From the NCBI RefSeq assembly GCF_000688335.1, contig NZ_JHZX01000001.1, positions 1,426,001 to 1,490,000 of the forward strand: a DNA stretch of 64,000 nucleotides, written 5' to 3'. Below are positions 36,654 through 46,257 of this stretch, piece after piece. How positions within the stretch are numbered: the first letter of the stretch is position 1; every line of letters starts with the position of its first letter. Under the pieces are notes generated by a model. It saw only the letters and a program-made list of their open reading frames with translations. It ran no database searches and was not told the origin of the DNA. This DNA is from Sediminibacter sp. Hel_I_10 (lineage in GTDB: Bacteria; Bacteroidota; Bacteroidia; Flavobacteriales; Flavobacteriaceae). Position numbers and translations under genes: made by a program.

Positions 36654-36773
36654 TTTTCTAAGTTTTTGAGTTAATAAAGATTAAAACAAAAGACAATAAG
36701 CTTCTCCTGAAGCATACTTAATAGAAAAATGTTATAAAGAAGATGGCAATTACAGATGGGTAATTACGCTTAG
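36654..36773 (-). promoter_or_regulatory. Expression platform between SAM-I aptamer and metY
   Basis: A hairpin GCTTC (36713-36709) with GAAGC (36704-36700), loop AGGA, extended by weaker pairs and followed by a T-rich stretch on the minus strand (about 36698-36680), could be a regulated terminator. No long uninterrupted T run is present, so the mechanism is uncertain. Confidence 0.4.
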
Positions 36774-36896
36774 GTTATCTATCTTAACGTTCGATAAATG
36801 AATCGAAATCGTTAGTAGAATTTAGCACCTTCATTGATAAATTCAAAGGGTTGCTAAGGCTTCAACGGGTCTAATCCCTCCGCCTTTCTTGATAAC
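36774..36896 (-). promoter_or_regulatory. SAM-I riboswitch (S-box)
   Basis: The minus strand carries the S-box core in order: P1 strand GTTATC (36896-36891), AAGAAAGGCGGAGGGA, then CCCGTTGAAGCC, TAGCAACC, later AAGGTGCTAAATTC, and the closing P1 strand GATAAC (36779-36774). These match the conserved internal loops and kink-turn of SAM-I aptamers. It is 120 bases upstream of metY and heads the seven-gene methionine operon that ends with metF. Confidence 0.93.
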
Positions 36897-36996
36897 ATTT
36901 CAGTAAGTGTTTGAACTTTGTGAATACAAATATTGCAAATGAAAATTTAGAATTCCAAATTTATCGGGATCTTTTTACGGATTTCTTTTTAAGAAA

Positions 36997-38805
36997 TTAA
37001 AAATCAGACTTTTCAAAAATGTAATTTCCAATCACCAGTACATCCATGTCTGTAGCCTCAAAACAACGGAATGCATCTTTAGGAGAACAAACTATTGGTT
37101 CGTCCTTGATATTAAAGCTCGTATTGATAATTAAACCGCAACCTGTCTTTTCTTTGAATGCCTTAAGAAGCTTATAATACAATGGATTAGATTGCGCGCT
37201 TACCGTTTGTATACGAGCAGAATAATCAACATGGGTTACCGATGAAATATCACTTCTTGGTTCACTTAATCGATCTAAAAAATCTAAACCCGTATTATTT
37301 TTCACTTCTTTTTTTAGAGAAGATTTTATAGGCTTCACTAATAACATGTAGGGAGAACTTGTTTCTAATTCAAAATAGTCTGCGACGTCGTCTTCCAAAA
37401 CGCTCGGTGCAAATGGCCGAAAGCTCTCTCTAAACTTAATTTTAGCATTCAGTCGCTTTTGCATATCGGGAATGCGTGCATCTGCAATTATACTTCTGTT
37501 GCCGAGAGCTCTTGGACCAAATTCCATTCGACCTTGAAACCACCCTACAACTTTACCATTAGCCAGATGTTCGACCGTGTTTTTTAATAATTCATCTACC
37601 GAATCATAATATTTATTGGTAGCTTTTTTAAAATTTAATGAAGATGACCATATTTCACTTTGAGTAAAATCTGGTCCTAAATAAGCACCTCGCATGGCAT
37701 CTGGATTTTTTATGATGCGATCCATATTTTTAGAAATATGCCAAACAGAAAAAGCCGCACCCAAGGCCCCACCAGAATCACCCGCAGCTGGCTGAATCCA
37801 AAGCTTATCGACCTCTTTTAATTCTAAGATCTTTCCATTAATCACACTATTTAAAGCGACACCTCCAGCCATCACCAAGTTGGGAACCCCTGTTAAAGCT
37901 ACCGCCGTTTTCACAATTTTGCAAACAATGATCTCTGTGATTTTTTGAATGGCAAAAGCTAAGTTGGCGTGGATTTGCAACAAAGGCTCATTTGGTTCTC
38001 TTTTCTTTAAATGAAATAGTGACTGCCACTTATCATTATCAGTCATTTGAAGATGGGTGGCAAACTTAAAGTAGTTCATGTTCAAAAGTATTGAACCATC
38101 CTCCCTGATATCTACCAATTTCTCTTGAATTTCATCAATAAATCCCTTTGTTTCTTCTGATTCAGGAGTCCCGTAAGCAGCCAAGCCCATCAATTTATAC
38201 TCGCCTTTATTGACCTCAAAGCCTAAAAAATAAGTGAATGCTGAATATAACAAACCAATAGAGTGCGGAAAATGCTGTTCTCTTAAAACTTCAATAGTTT
38301 TCCCTTTTCCTATACCGATAGTCATGGTAGCCCATTCTCCTACACCGTCAATAGTTACTATAGTGGCGTCTAAAAAAGGGGAAGGATAAAAAGCGCTAGC
38401 TGCATGGGATAAATGATGCTCTGGAAAATAGATCTCAATATTCTCCTGCCCTAAATCTTCTAATTTAGACTTTATGGTTTTCCGAAGAAAAAGCTTATCC
38501 CTTAACCAAAGTGGCATCGCTCTTAAAAAACTCGTCAGTCCTTTTGGCGCAAAAGCATGATATGTCTCTAAAAGACGTTCAAACTTTACAAATGGCTTTT
38601 CGTAGTAAGCCACAGCCGTAAGTTGATTGTCATCAATACCACCTTGTTTCAAAACAAATTTTATAGCATTTACAGGAAAGGAGGCGTCATTTTTAATTCG
38701 CGTAAATCGTTCCTCTTGGGCGGCTGCCACAATGTTTCCATCAATCAAAAGTACTGCGGCACTATCATGAAAAAAAGCGGAAATACCTAATACTGCGTTT
38801 CTCAT
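36997..38805 (-). CDS. Carbamoyltransferase of the NodU/CmcH family
   Basis: Carbamoylates a hydroxyl group of a small molecule or polysaccharide using carbamoyl phosphate and ATP. A 602-aa two-domain protein: a Kae1-like N-terminal part with SAFFHDSAAVLL and HHLSHAASAFYPSPF (metal-binding His), and a C-terminal YrdC-like part including MEFGPRALGNRSI and FRESFRPFAPSVLE. The acceptor is unknown. It is the last gene of a tight cluster with SxtJ-like, DUF5989 and SGNH-hydrolase genes; homologous genes occur in saxitoxin clusters, but that does not imply toxin synthesis here, because the set is widespread. Confidence 0.9.
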   Translation of the reverse strand: MRNAVLGISAFFHDSAAVLLIDGNIVAAAQEERFTRIKNDASFPVNAIKFVLKQGGIDDNQLTAVAYYEKPFVKFERLLETYHAFAPKGLTSFLRAMPLWLRDKLFLRKTIKSKLEDLGQENIEIYFPEHHLSHAASAFYPSPFLDATIVTIDGVGEWATMTIGIGKGKTIEVLREQHFPHSIGLLYSAFTYFLGFEVNKGEYKLMGLAAYGTPESEETKGFIDEIQEKLVDIREDGSILLNMNYFKFATHLQMTDNDKWQSLFHLKKREPNEPLLQIHANLAFAIQKITEIIVCKIVKTAVALTGVPNLVMAGGVALNSVINGKILELKEVDKLWIQPAAGDSGGALGAAFSVWHISKNMDRIIKNPDAMRGAYLGPDFTQSEIWSSSLNFKKATNKYYDSVDELLKNTVEHLANGKVVGWFQGRMEFGPRALGNRSIIADARIPDMQKRLNAKIKFRESFRPFAPSVLEDDVADYFELETSSPYMLLVKPIKSSLKKEVKNNTGLDFLDRLSEPRSDISSVTHVDYSARIQTVSAQSNPLYYKLLKAFKEKTGCGLIINTSFNIKDEPIVCSPKDAFRCFEATDMDVLVIGNYIFEKSDF

Positions 38806-38807
38806 GA

Positions 38808-39194
38808 CTAATAAGGATGTTTCAAATCTTCTGTTGAAAACGTATGATCTCGAGTGATAAGCACAGAATCAGTTTCTTTCTTAAAACGTTTCAACATCAA
38901 GGAGTCCTTACCAATCCATTTTCGGAAAAGTGCCATTGGAGTTAAAATCAGAAAAAATAAAACGGTGAGTAAAATTTTAGTGGACACCATACTGAGCAAC
39001 ACACCAAGTGCAAACCATAATTTAGCAAGCGGATAAAAGACGATAGGCATCACTAGACTTAGCACCAAAATGATGCCTGCTGAAAGCACATACCTCCAAT
39101 CATCAAGGTTATAACCTATAAAAATTAAAACCACTGCTAAAACAACTGCTGTTTCAGCGCATTGTTGTTTTGTAATATGTTGCCAGATCTTCAT
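38808..39194 (-). CDS. SxtJ-family membrane protein
   Basis: A 128-aa protein with two to four membrane segments: a pair at about 15-32 and 34-54, then about 55-72 and 74-90 (KILLTVLFFLILTPMALFRK). The C-terminal tail is basic and ends ...EDLKHPY. The phrase TPMALFRKWIGKD fits the SxtJ family found beside carbamoyltransferases. Its role is unknown; it could anchor or assist the enzyme at the membrane. It begins directly after the stop of the DUF5989 gene (TAAATG) and ends 2 bases before the carbamoyltransferase start. Confidence 0.75.
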   Translation of the reverse strand: MKIWQHITKQQCAETAVVLAVVLIFIGYNLDDWRYVLSAGIILVLSLVMPIVFYPLAKLWFALGVLLSMVSTKILLTVLFFLILTPMALFRKWIGKDSLMLKRFKKETDSVLITRDHTFSTEDLKHPY

Positions 39195-39344
39195 TTAAAA
39201 CAAAGAGTAAATGAACGGTGCTAAAGCAGAACCAGCAGTAATGACAATTAAAATGCTAATAAGTAAAAGCATGGTAATTAAAGGAATGAGCCAATATTTT
39301 TTTCTGGTTCTTAGAAAACCCCAAAACTCTTTTAATATCTCCAT
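39195..39344 (-). CDS. Small DUF5989 (SxtK-like) membrane protein, 49 aa
   Basis: Found by reading the gap between the SGNH-hydrolase and SxtJ genes. ATG at 39344; the product starts MEILKEFWGFLRTRKKYWLI, has one hydrophobic segment (about 18-44) and ends APFIYSLF. This is the DUF5989 pattern, and the gene order DUF5989-SxtJ-carbamoyltransferase supports it. The single base between its start and the upstream stop and the direct TAAATG junction with the next gene show an operon. Function unknown. Confidence 0.8.
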   Translation of the reverse strand: MEILKEFWGFLRTRKKYWLIPLITMLLLISILIVITAGSALAPFIYSLF

Positions 39345-39345
39345 A

Positions 39346-41265
39346 CTATTTCTGCATATCATTAATCATTTGACTCGCTAAAACATGGTTCGGGTCGTTT
39401 TCCAAAACAGATTTTAAAGATAACAATGCTTCCTTGCGTTTACCAATAAGCAAGTAATTTTTCGCAAGTTCTATTTTCAAATCAGAATTTTCCAATAGCG
39501 CCGATTGATCATTTTTTAATCTCAAAATATTAGTCACTACTTTAAATACTTGATGAGCAAAACCGCCTTCATCTTCTTGAGATTTCATTAAGATCAAATA
39601 TGATAATGCTTCGCTGTAGTGGTTTGACTCAATTAAATTCTTACTAATTGCACCTAATGTTTGGTTAGAGCCATCAATTTTAGCTGCACGGTCAAACAGA
39701 TAAAGTGCTTTGTTCATCATATTTAGTTGAGCAGCTAATCGCCCAGCATTTAAAAAATTAACAGATTCATTAGGATAGGTCAATGTTACCGATTCTAGCA
39801 CTTTCAATGCATTTAAAGAGTCTCCGTTTTTATTGTAATACTCGTAAAGATTAAGTGTGGCTTTTTGCCAATTCATTTTATTAACAGCCAATTGACCTGC
39901 GATTTGTTCTGGAACGGACATTTTTTGAACATCCATTTTTGGGAAAGGCTCAAAATATGGCCATCCGTCTTTGAGCATCAAGACCTCATAATGGCCTTCT
40001 AAAGAATCTAGAGCGGTAACGGGCATCTCAAACTCTAAATCCTTTAGTGTGAATTTTTTATCTAGGCCTGTTAACATATTTGAAGCTACGATGGCCTCGT
40101 AAAAGGAATGTGCTATTATAGCATAACCTTTCGTATTAGGGTGTACATGCTCTAATAACAAATGGTCTCCAATAATTTGATGCTCAGTCTTATTTTCAAA
40201 ATTACTTTTACTATCAATCAAAATCACATTCGAAAACTCATTGGCAAATGTCTTAATGGCTGCATTCATAGCCTCTGGTGCACGAAATCGCAACAGATCT
40301 AGCTCTTTGGCCATTACAAAATCAGATTTTGCATCAACATAGTTTTTGTCATAGAAATTAGCAGTACCCTGTCTGTAGTAATAATTTGCTGATGTTTCCG
40401 ATGGAATTGAATCGCTAATAAAAGGTTTGATATCTTTTTCATTACTAACAACAGTGCTCAAATAAGTGGGAACATCATGCTCTTTCAGAATGCTCAAAAG
40501 ATCCTCAAGGTTATTTTCAAATTGATTAATTCCTGCTTGATATAAATCTGAATCTAATGGGATTTTTTGATCCTCAACCATTTTTTCCATGAGATTCTTA
40601 TTTAAAGTCGTCTGTTTATCTTCGTCGCCCTTAAGAGACAAAATACCGTTGGTTATTAATTGCACCAAACGTACTTCTCTCAAACTGAGCATTAACCTTA
40701 CAATCCAAGGACTATTTCCTAGGGAACTTGTTGAGCCAACTCCCAGCGCTCCATAATACTCATTATGGCCGGCATAAATGAGTACAAGGTCTGGTTCTTG
40801 AGCCACAATGTCCTCTGTAACATCAAGCAATGTATAAGAATTAACCGCAGTTAATGCGGTATTTATTATTTCGATGTTTTGGTTGGGATAACTTCTATTA
40901 AGCGCATATTCTAACCAATGCTGAAAGCCGCCATGATATTTATAAGGATATCCAACCGCAGTAGAAGCCCCCATAATGACAACCCTAAAAGCTCCTTCCT
41001 TCTTAATTTTATCAAACGGTCTTGGTAAGCCTTTTGTGGCATTTTCAGGATTAAAAAAATACTTTTGCCCGATCTCAGGATTCATTATCAACTTACTCTC
41101 ATCTTGCAAGTCTTCAATAAACAAAGGATAATCTTTTCCGTAACCCACTGCACGAAGTAAAAGTTCCATAATAAACAAAAACAAAAAAGCCATAAATACA
41201 GCCCCAACTTTAAACAGGCGTTTTTTGCGTTTTGATAATTTTAAGGAACTTGATTTTTTTGTCAT
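39346..41265 (-). CDS. Membrane-anchored SGNH/GDSL hydrolase with C-terminal TPR repeats
   Basis: A 639-aa protein with an N-terminal membrane anchor (about 18-38), an SGNH-hydrolase domain (about 92-395) and a tetratricopeptide-like helical C terminus (about 445-639). SGNH blocks: IMGASTAVG with Ser101, GHNEYYG with Asn168, and HPNTKGY with the catalytic His. The family includes esterases and acetyltransferases acting on polysaccharides. Its place as first gene of the carbamoyltransferase cluster suggests that both modify the same product at the cell envelope. Confidence 0.8.
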   Translation of the reverse strand: MTKKSSSLKLSKRKKRLFKVGAVFMAFLFLFIMELLLRAVGYGKDYPLFIEDLQDESKLIMNPEIGQKYFFNPENATKGLPRPFDKIKKEGAFRVVIMGASTAVGYPYKYHGGFQHWLEYALNRSYPNQNIEIINTALTAVNSYTLLDVTEDIVAQEPDLVLIYAGHNEYYGALGVGSTSSLGNSPWIVRLMLSLREVRLVQLITNGILSLKGDEDKQTTLNKNLMEKMVEDQKIPLDSDLYQAGINQFENNLEDLLSILKEHDVPTYLSTVVSNEKDIKPFISDSIPSETSANYYYRQGTANFYDKNYVDAKSDFVMAKELDLLRFRAPEAMNAAIKTFANEFSNVILIDSKSNFENKTEHQIIGDHLLLEHVHPNTKGYAIIAHSFYEAIVASNMLTGLDKKFTLKDLEFEMPVTALDSLEGHYEVLMLKDGWPYFEPFPKMDVQKMSVPEQIAGQLAVNKMNWQKATLNLYEYYNKNGDSLNALKVLESVTLTYPNESVNFLNAGRLAAQLNMMNKALYLFDRAAKIDGSNQTLGAISKNLIESNHYSEALSYLILMKSQEDEGGFAHQVFKVVTNILRLKNDQSALLENSDLKIELAKNYLLIGKRKEALLSLKSVLENDPNHVLASQMINDMQK

Positions 41266-41283
41266 CTTTATTGATAATCTATA

Positions 41284-42834
41284 CTATAAACCTGCTACTT
41301 TTAATTGATATTTATCTCTAATAATCTGTCCAACAGGTTTGTTTTCGATTTTACTTTCTAGCCAAGAAATAATATCCAAATACAAAAATGCACGACGCTC
41401 ATAAGGATGGTCTTCGTAAACTTTTAATTTTTGATGAAGCTTGATGAAAGCAGATTTGATATCCTGAGGGTAAATATCTTGAAGCCCTCTAATAAATTTG
41501 ATCATTTCTTTTTGAACTTCGTACAAGTCGTTGATTTTTAAAAGGAATTTATAAGTGCTTCTTAAGAGCGTTTCAATATGGTAATCTAAACCTGCCTCAT
41601 AATGAGCCACAAGATTGAGCACACGCGCAAAACATTGTAAATCTTCTCGCATCAACAAAGACTTGTTGCTAATAATTTTATTTAGGTAAAATATACAGTC
41701 TTTGTTATTGCCTGCCCCAAAATGCATACTGGCGAACTTATAATAGAAAATCATTCTATGATGTATGTCCAAACGGTTAAGATAATGGTTCAACTCTGAC
41801 TCAATCTTCGGAATAATTTTTAATCCGTCCTCAAAGCTACCATCAATAAAATAAAGGTTGATTGAGTTTAAATTAAGGTACAAAAAGGTTAATGCCTGAA
41901 CGTTTTCGTCCTTAGGAAAACGCTTTTCTGCAGTGGTAATTTGAAATTGAATGAGCGCATCTTGAAATTTTGACTTGTTTTGAATGTAAAACAAAGCCTC
42001 TAATAAGTAATTATGGCCCTTAAGAAAAAATACCGGATTCAATTGAATCATGTTTGGGTATTCGCGAAACAACTTTACCCATTTGGATGCGTATTTAAAA
42101 CAATTTAAAAAATCCTGCATCAAAAACGCATACCATAAATTTGCATTATAAAGCCATAACTTTTCACGAAACCCTAAATCCTGTATGTTGTATTTTGGCA
42201 AATGCTCCACAAAATAATCGGTCACCAATTTACTTTCGGTCTCATTTTTTACATAGCCCGTTTTTAAAATAAAGCTGTAGAGCTGTAGCGATAAATTAGA
42301 TAATTTACTTGCAATAACATTTAAAGAGCTTAACTCTTTGGCTTGTATGGCCAACTCATCAGCCCTAGTGCTAATACTTCTGGTAATGTATTGCGACTCG
42401 ATAATTTTTTCTAGTTCAACGATTTCGTAAGCCAGATTTTTCTCTTCATTTTGAATCGCGACTTCCTTTGATTTGTCTAAGATTTTCAAACTCTGTTTAT
42501 AGAGTCCTTTATGATACAAAATAGATGCAAAATCCAATTGCTCTCGTATTTGGGATCTAATATTTTGATGCGAAGGGTTAAGCTTTAAACTTATCAAGAT
42601 TTGCTTATATAAGTGTGCCTTGACATTTGCCAATTGCTGTTTTTTAACAATAGCCGTTTTTAAAATTGCTCCCTCATCATAAGATGATGCCTTATCTAAA
42701 AAATTAAAAAGGTTTAAGAATTTAGAATCTTGATTGACATCCAAACGACCAACATAGAGCTTGAACTGACGCTTTTCGGACTTAGTCAAGGACTTTATTA
42801 GAGAAAAAAGATTGTCTTTATGGTCTTTAGTCAT
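41284..42834 (-). CDS. Hypothetical helical-repeat protein
   Basis: Unrecognised 516-aa protein without signal peptide. The translation is almost entirely amphipathic helices with repeated Leu/Tyr/Phe spacing, as in TPR-like solenoids, starting with a conserved-looking TKSEKRQFKLYVGRL. The stop lies 18 bases before the SGNH-hydrolase gene, so it may belong to the same operon. Start at ATG; the TTG just upstream is less likely. It is divergent from leuA. Confidence 0.6.
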   Translation of the reverse strand: MTKDHKDNLFSLIKSLTKSEKRQFKLYVGRLDVNQDSKFLNLFNFLDKASSYDEGAILKTAIVKKQQLANVKAHLYKQILISLKLNPSHQNIRSQIREQLDFASILYHKGLYKQSLKILDKSKEVAIQNEEKNLAYEIVELEKIIESQYITRSISTRADELAIQAKELSSLNVIASKLSNLSLQLYSFILKTGYVKNETESKLVTDYFVEHLPKYNIQDLGFREKLWLYNANLWYAFLMQDFLNCFKYASKWVKLFREYPNMIQLNPVFFLKGHNYLLEALFYIQNKSKFQDALIQFQITTAEKRFPKDENVQALTFLYLNLNSINLYFIDGSFEDGLKIIPKIESELNHYLNRLDIHHRMIFYYKFASMHFGAGNNKDCIFYLNKIISNKSLLMREDLQCFARVLNLVAHYEAGLDYHIETLLRSTYKFLLKINDLYEVQKEMIKFIRGLQDIYPQDIKSAFIKLHQKLKVYEDHPYERRAFLYLDIISWLESKIENKPVGQIIRDKYQLKVAGL

Positions 42835-42980
42835 CAATCGAAATTATTGTTATTTAATTAAAAATCAATATTTTATGATGTTACAAATGGGTTGAACGTC
42901 GTAAACTAGATTGAAATAAGTAAAAATATAAATATTCAAAGTATAAATTCGTTAGTCAACAGAGAAATAAAATTCAATAA

Positions 42981-44156
42981 ATGTCTGACAATAACGTACA
43001 AATTTTCGACACGACCCTAAGAGATGGCGAGCAAGTGCCAGGATGTAAACTCAACACTGATCAAAAATTAGTTATTGCCAAACAACTGGATTTACTGGGC
43101 GTTAACGTCATTGAGGCTGGTTTTCCGGTATCGAGCCCGGGTGATTTTAAATCTGTAGAAGAAATCTCAAAGCTGGTAAAACAAGCTACGGTTTGTGGGT
43201 TAACTCGCGCTGTTGAAAATGATATCAAAGTTGCTGCCGAAGCCTTAAAATACGCAAAGCACCCCAGAATACACACGGGTATTGGCACCTCAGCATCTCA
43301 TATTAAATACAAATTCAATTCTAATCAAGACGCTATTTTACAGCGTGCCTTTGACGCTGTAAAAATGGCAAAGTCTTATGTTGAGGATGTAGAGTTTTAT
43401 GCTGAAGATGCAGGCAGAACCGATAATGAGTATTTAGCGCGTGTTTGCGAGGCCGCCATTAAAGCTGGTGCAACAGTGCTCAATATTCCAGATACCACGG
43501 GATATTGCCTACCAAGTGAATATGGCGCTAAAATGAAGTATCTTAAAGAGAATGTCAAAGGCATAGAAAAAGCCATTCTATCTTGCCATTGCCATAATGA
43601 CTTGGGCTTAGCAACCGCCAACTCTATAGAAGGTGTAATCAATGGTGCTCGTCAAATAGAATGTACCATTAATGGCATAGGTGAGCGTGCTGGTAACACA
43701 GCATTAGAAGAGGTGGTGATGATTTTAAAACAACATCCGTACCTCAATTTAGACACGAGCATCGATACCAAAAAACTATACAGCATTAGCCAATTGGTTA
43801 GTGAGAGCATGGGTATTTACACTCAACCAAACAAGGCCATTGTAGGAGCTAATGCTTTTGCGCATAGCTCAGGCATTCATCAAGATGGAATGATAAAAAA
43901 TAAGGGCACTTATGAAATCATTGATCCTAAGGAAGTGGGCGTTACCGATTCTGCCATTGTGTTAACCGCTAGAAGTGGACGAGCTGCTTTGGCCTACAGA
44001 GCCAAAAATGTAGGTTATGAATTAACCAAACTTCAATTGGATAATGTCTATGCGAATTTCCTAACCTTTGCAGATCGCAAAAAAGAAATTAACGATAACG
44101 ACATTCACCAGATTATTGAGACCAGCCAAGTGTATCGTGAGATCATTTCGGCATAA
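42981..44156 (+). CDS. leuA: 2-isopropylmalate synthase without regulatory domain
   Basis: Condenses acetyl-CoA and 2-oxoisovalerate. The catalytic barrel is complete: [13 protein letters not shown] at the N terminus, [15 protein letters not shown] with the metal-binding histidines, and [17 protein letters not shown]. The protein ends at residue 391, just after the linker ([18 protein letters not shown]), whereas E. coli LeuA has about 130 more residues forming the leucine-binding dimer domain. Feedback inhibition through that domain is therefore not possible. First gene of leuACDB. Confidence 0.93.
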   Translation: MSDNNVQIFDTTLRDGEQVPGCKLNTDQKLVIAKQLDLLGVNVIEAGFPVSSPGDFKSVEEISKLVKQATVCGLTRAVENDIKVAAEALKYAKHPRIHTGIGTSASHIKYKFNSNQDAILQRAFDAVKMAKSYVEDVEFYAEDAGRTDNEYLARVCEAAIKAGATVLNIPDTTGYCLPSEYGAKMKYLKENVKGIEKAILSCHCHNDLGLATANSIEGVINGARQIECTINGIGERAGNTALEEVVMILKQHPYLNLDTSIDTKKLYSISQLVSESMGIYTQPNKAIVGANAFAHSSGIHQDGMIKNKGTYEIIDPKEVGVTDSAIVLTARSGRAALAYRAKNVGYELTKLQLDNVYANFLTFADRKKEINDNDIHQIIETSQVYREIISA

Positions 44157-44189
44157 TTAAAATTTATTTTCTTCGGAAAAGTGACAACT

Positions 44190-45572
44190 ATGGGTAAGAC
44201 ATTATTTGATAAAGTTTGGGATGCACACGTGGTAAGCGCCATTGAGAAAGGGCCCCAAATATTATATATAGATAAGCATTTGATTCATGAAGTAACGAGT
44301 CCTCAAGCTTTTAAAGAGCTTGAAGACAGAAACATCCCTGTATTTAGGCCAGATCAAATTGTGGCTACGGCAGATCACAACACGCCAACCACCAATCAAC
44401 ATTTACCAATTAAGGATGATCTCTCGAGAAAACAGCTCGAACAACTTTCTGAAAATTGTAAAAAGAATAACATTACGCTCTATGAACTTGGGCATAAATA
44501 TAACGGCATAGTGCACGTCATGGCACCAGAATTAGGGATTACTCAACCGGGCATGACCATAGTTTGTGGAGATAGCCATACCTCAACCCATGGGGCTTTT
44601 GGCACTATTGCTTTTGGTATTGGCACCAGCCAAGTAGCACAAGTATTTGCCAGCCAGTGTCTTTTATTATCAAAACCAAAAAGTTTACGTGTTACGGTTA
44701 ATGGCCAATTAAAAAACGGTGTGTTACCAAAAGACGTTATTTTATATATCATCTCTAAAATAGGAACCAATGCAGGCACAGGCTATTTCTGCGAATATGC
44801 TGGTGAGGTCTTTGAAAACATGACTATGGAAGGCAGAATGACCGTGTGTAATATGAGCATTGAAATGGGCGCGAGAGGTGGCATGATTGCTCCAGACCAA
44901 ACTACATTTGATTATGTAGAAGGACGAAAATTCGCACCTCAAGGAGAAGCTTTCGATAAGAAAGTTGCTTATTGGAAAACCTTGCCTACAGATGAGGATG
45001 CGATTTTTGATAAAGAATTTCATTTTGACGCCCAAGATATTGCGCCAATGGTTACCTACGGAACCAATCCTGGTATGGGAATTAAAATTTCAGATTATAT
45101 ACCGGAAACGAGCGATGCTTCTTTCGAAAAGTCTTTGGCTTACATGAACTTTAAAAAAGGAGAGTCCCTTATTGGGAAACCCATCAACTTTGTATTTATT
45201 GGGAGTTGCACCAATTCTAGGATTGAAGATTTTAGAGTCGCAGCGCAATATATTAAAGGCAAGCAAAAAGCAGATAATGTCACAGCTTGGTTAGTTCCTG
45301 GAAGCAAACAGGTAGAATCACAAATCATGGACGAAGGCTTAAAGGCTATTTTTGATGCTGCCGGCTTTGAGTTACGCCAACCTGGTTGCAGTGCATGTTT
45401 AGCAATGAATGATGATAAAATTCCGCAAGGCGAATATTGCGTTTCTACTAGCAATAGAAATTTTGAAGGAAGACAAGGCCAAGGTGCGCGTACCATTTTA
45501 GCCAGTCCGCTCATGGCAGCAGCAACTGCTATAGAAGGTAAAATTGTAGATATTAGCGCGCAACTTAATTAA
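44190..45572 (+). CDS. leuC: 3-isopropylmalate dehydratase large subunit
   Basis: Iron-sulfur isomerase converting 2- to 3-isopropylmalate with LeuD. Cluster ligands: Cys in [10 protein letters not shown] and the two in [25 protein letters not shown] is the substrate-binding signature. I place the start at the ATG of [15 protein letters not shown]; the GTG three codons upstream is less likely. One copy of the CTTCGGAAA motif is in the short gap before it. Confidence 0.96.
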   Translation: MGKTLFDKVWDAHVVSAIEKGPQILYIDKHLIHEVTSPQAFKELEDRNIPVFRPDQIVATADHNTPTTNQHLPIKDDLSRKQLEQLSENCKKNNITLYELGHKYNGIVHVMAPELGITQPGMTIVCGDSHTSTHGAFGTIAFGIGTSQVAQVFASQCLLLSKPKSLRVTVNGQLKNGVLPKDVILYIISKIGTNAGTGYFCEYAGEVFENMTMEGRMTVCNMSIEMGARGGMIAPDQTTFDYVEGRKFAPQGEAFDKKVAYWKTLPTDEDAIFDKEFHFDAQDIAPMVTYGTNPGMGIKISDYIPETSDASFEKSLAYMNFKKGESLIGKPINFVFIGSCTNSRIEDFRVAAQYIKGKQKADNVTAWLVPGSKQVESQIMDEGLKAIFDAAGFELRQPGCSACLAMNDDKIPQGEYCVSTSNRNFEGRQGQGARTILASPLMAAATAIEGKIVDISAQLN

Positions 45573-45587
45573 AATCGGGATTCTAAA

Positions 45588-46175
45588 ATGAGAAAATTTA
45601 TAACCTTAACATCGACAGCTATCCCTCTTAACATTGAGAACGTTGATACCGACCAGATCATTCCTGCTCGCTTTTTAAAGGCAACAGATAGACAGGGTTT
45701 TGGTGAAAATGCTTTCCGGGATTGGCGATTTCAAAAAGATGGAACCATCAACAAAGATTTTGCACTCAATAATCCTAAATACTCTGGCAGCATATTGGTT
45801 GCTGGTGATAATTTTGGATGTGGCTCCAGTCGTGAACACGCCGCTTGGGCCTTAACAGATTATGGTTTTAGCGTTATTGTTTCCAGTTTTTTTGCAGATA
45901 TTTTTAAAGGAAATGCGCTAAACAATGGCTTGCTTCCAATTCAAGTTTCCGAAGGTTTTTTAGAAATCCTCATGAAAACCATCATAGCAGATCCAACTAC
46001 CCAATTGCATGTCAATTTGGAAGCGCAGACGATTTCCATAGAAGGCAAAAACGCAACCGAACATTTTGATATTGATCCTTACAAAAAAACATGCATGATC
46101 AATGGATATGATGATATTGATTATTTATTAAGTCAGAAAAATACGATCGAGGCTTTTGAAGCTTCGGTCAACTAA
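45588..46175 (+). CDS. leuD: 3-isopropylmalate dehydratase small subunit
   Basis: Partner of LeuC (195 aa). Signatures: [14 protein letters not shown] at the N terminus and [16 protein letters not shown], the substrate-binding loop. It is followed by an 82-base gap with a GC-rich hairpin (GCCCG/CGGGC at 46189-46204) that has no T tail, so transcription probably continues into leuB. Confidence 0.96.
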   Translation: MRKFITLTSTAIPLNIENVDTDQIIPARFLKATDRQGFGENAFRDWRFQKDGTINKDFALNNPKYSGSILVAGDNFGCGSSREHAAWALTDYGFSVIVSSFFADIFKGNALNNGLLPIQVSEGFLEILMKTIIADPTTQLHVNLEAQTISIEGKNATEHFDIDPYKKTCMINGYDDIDYLLSQKNTIEAFEASVN

Positions 46176-46257
46176 AATATAAAAAAGGGCCCGTAAAACC
46201 GGGCAATACATAACATTACTATAACGATCAGGATAACCCTGCTTTTGCACGAACACG

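Noticed and set aside
36941-36996. Inverted repeats after the carbamoyltransferase gene, considered a terminator
   Set aside because: Stems are short and AT-only and lack a T tract on the minus strand.
42875-42895. Six-codon frame upstream of leuA, considered as a leucine leader
   Set aside because: Contains one Leu codon only and no terminator hairpin lies between it and leuA.
44181-44189. GTG start for leuC
   Set aside because: The ATG three codons later gives the family-typical N terminus.
46189-46204. GC-rich hairpin between leuD and leuB, considered a terminator
   Set aside because: Five-base-pair stem without a T tract; leuB is in the same direction and belongs to the pathway.
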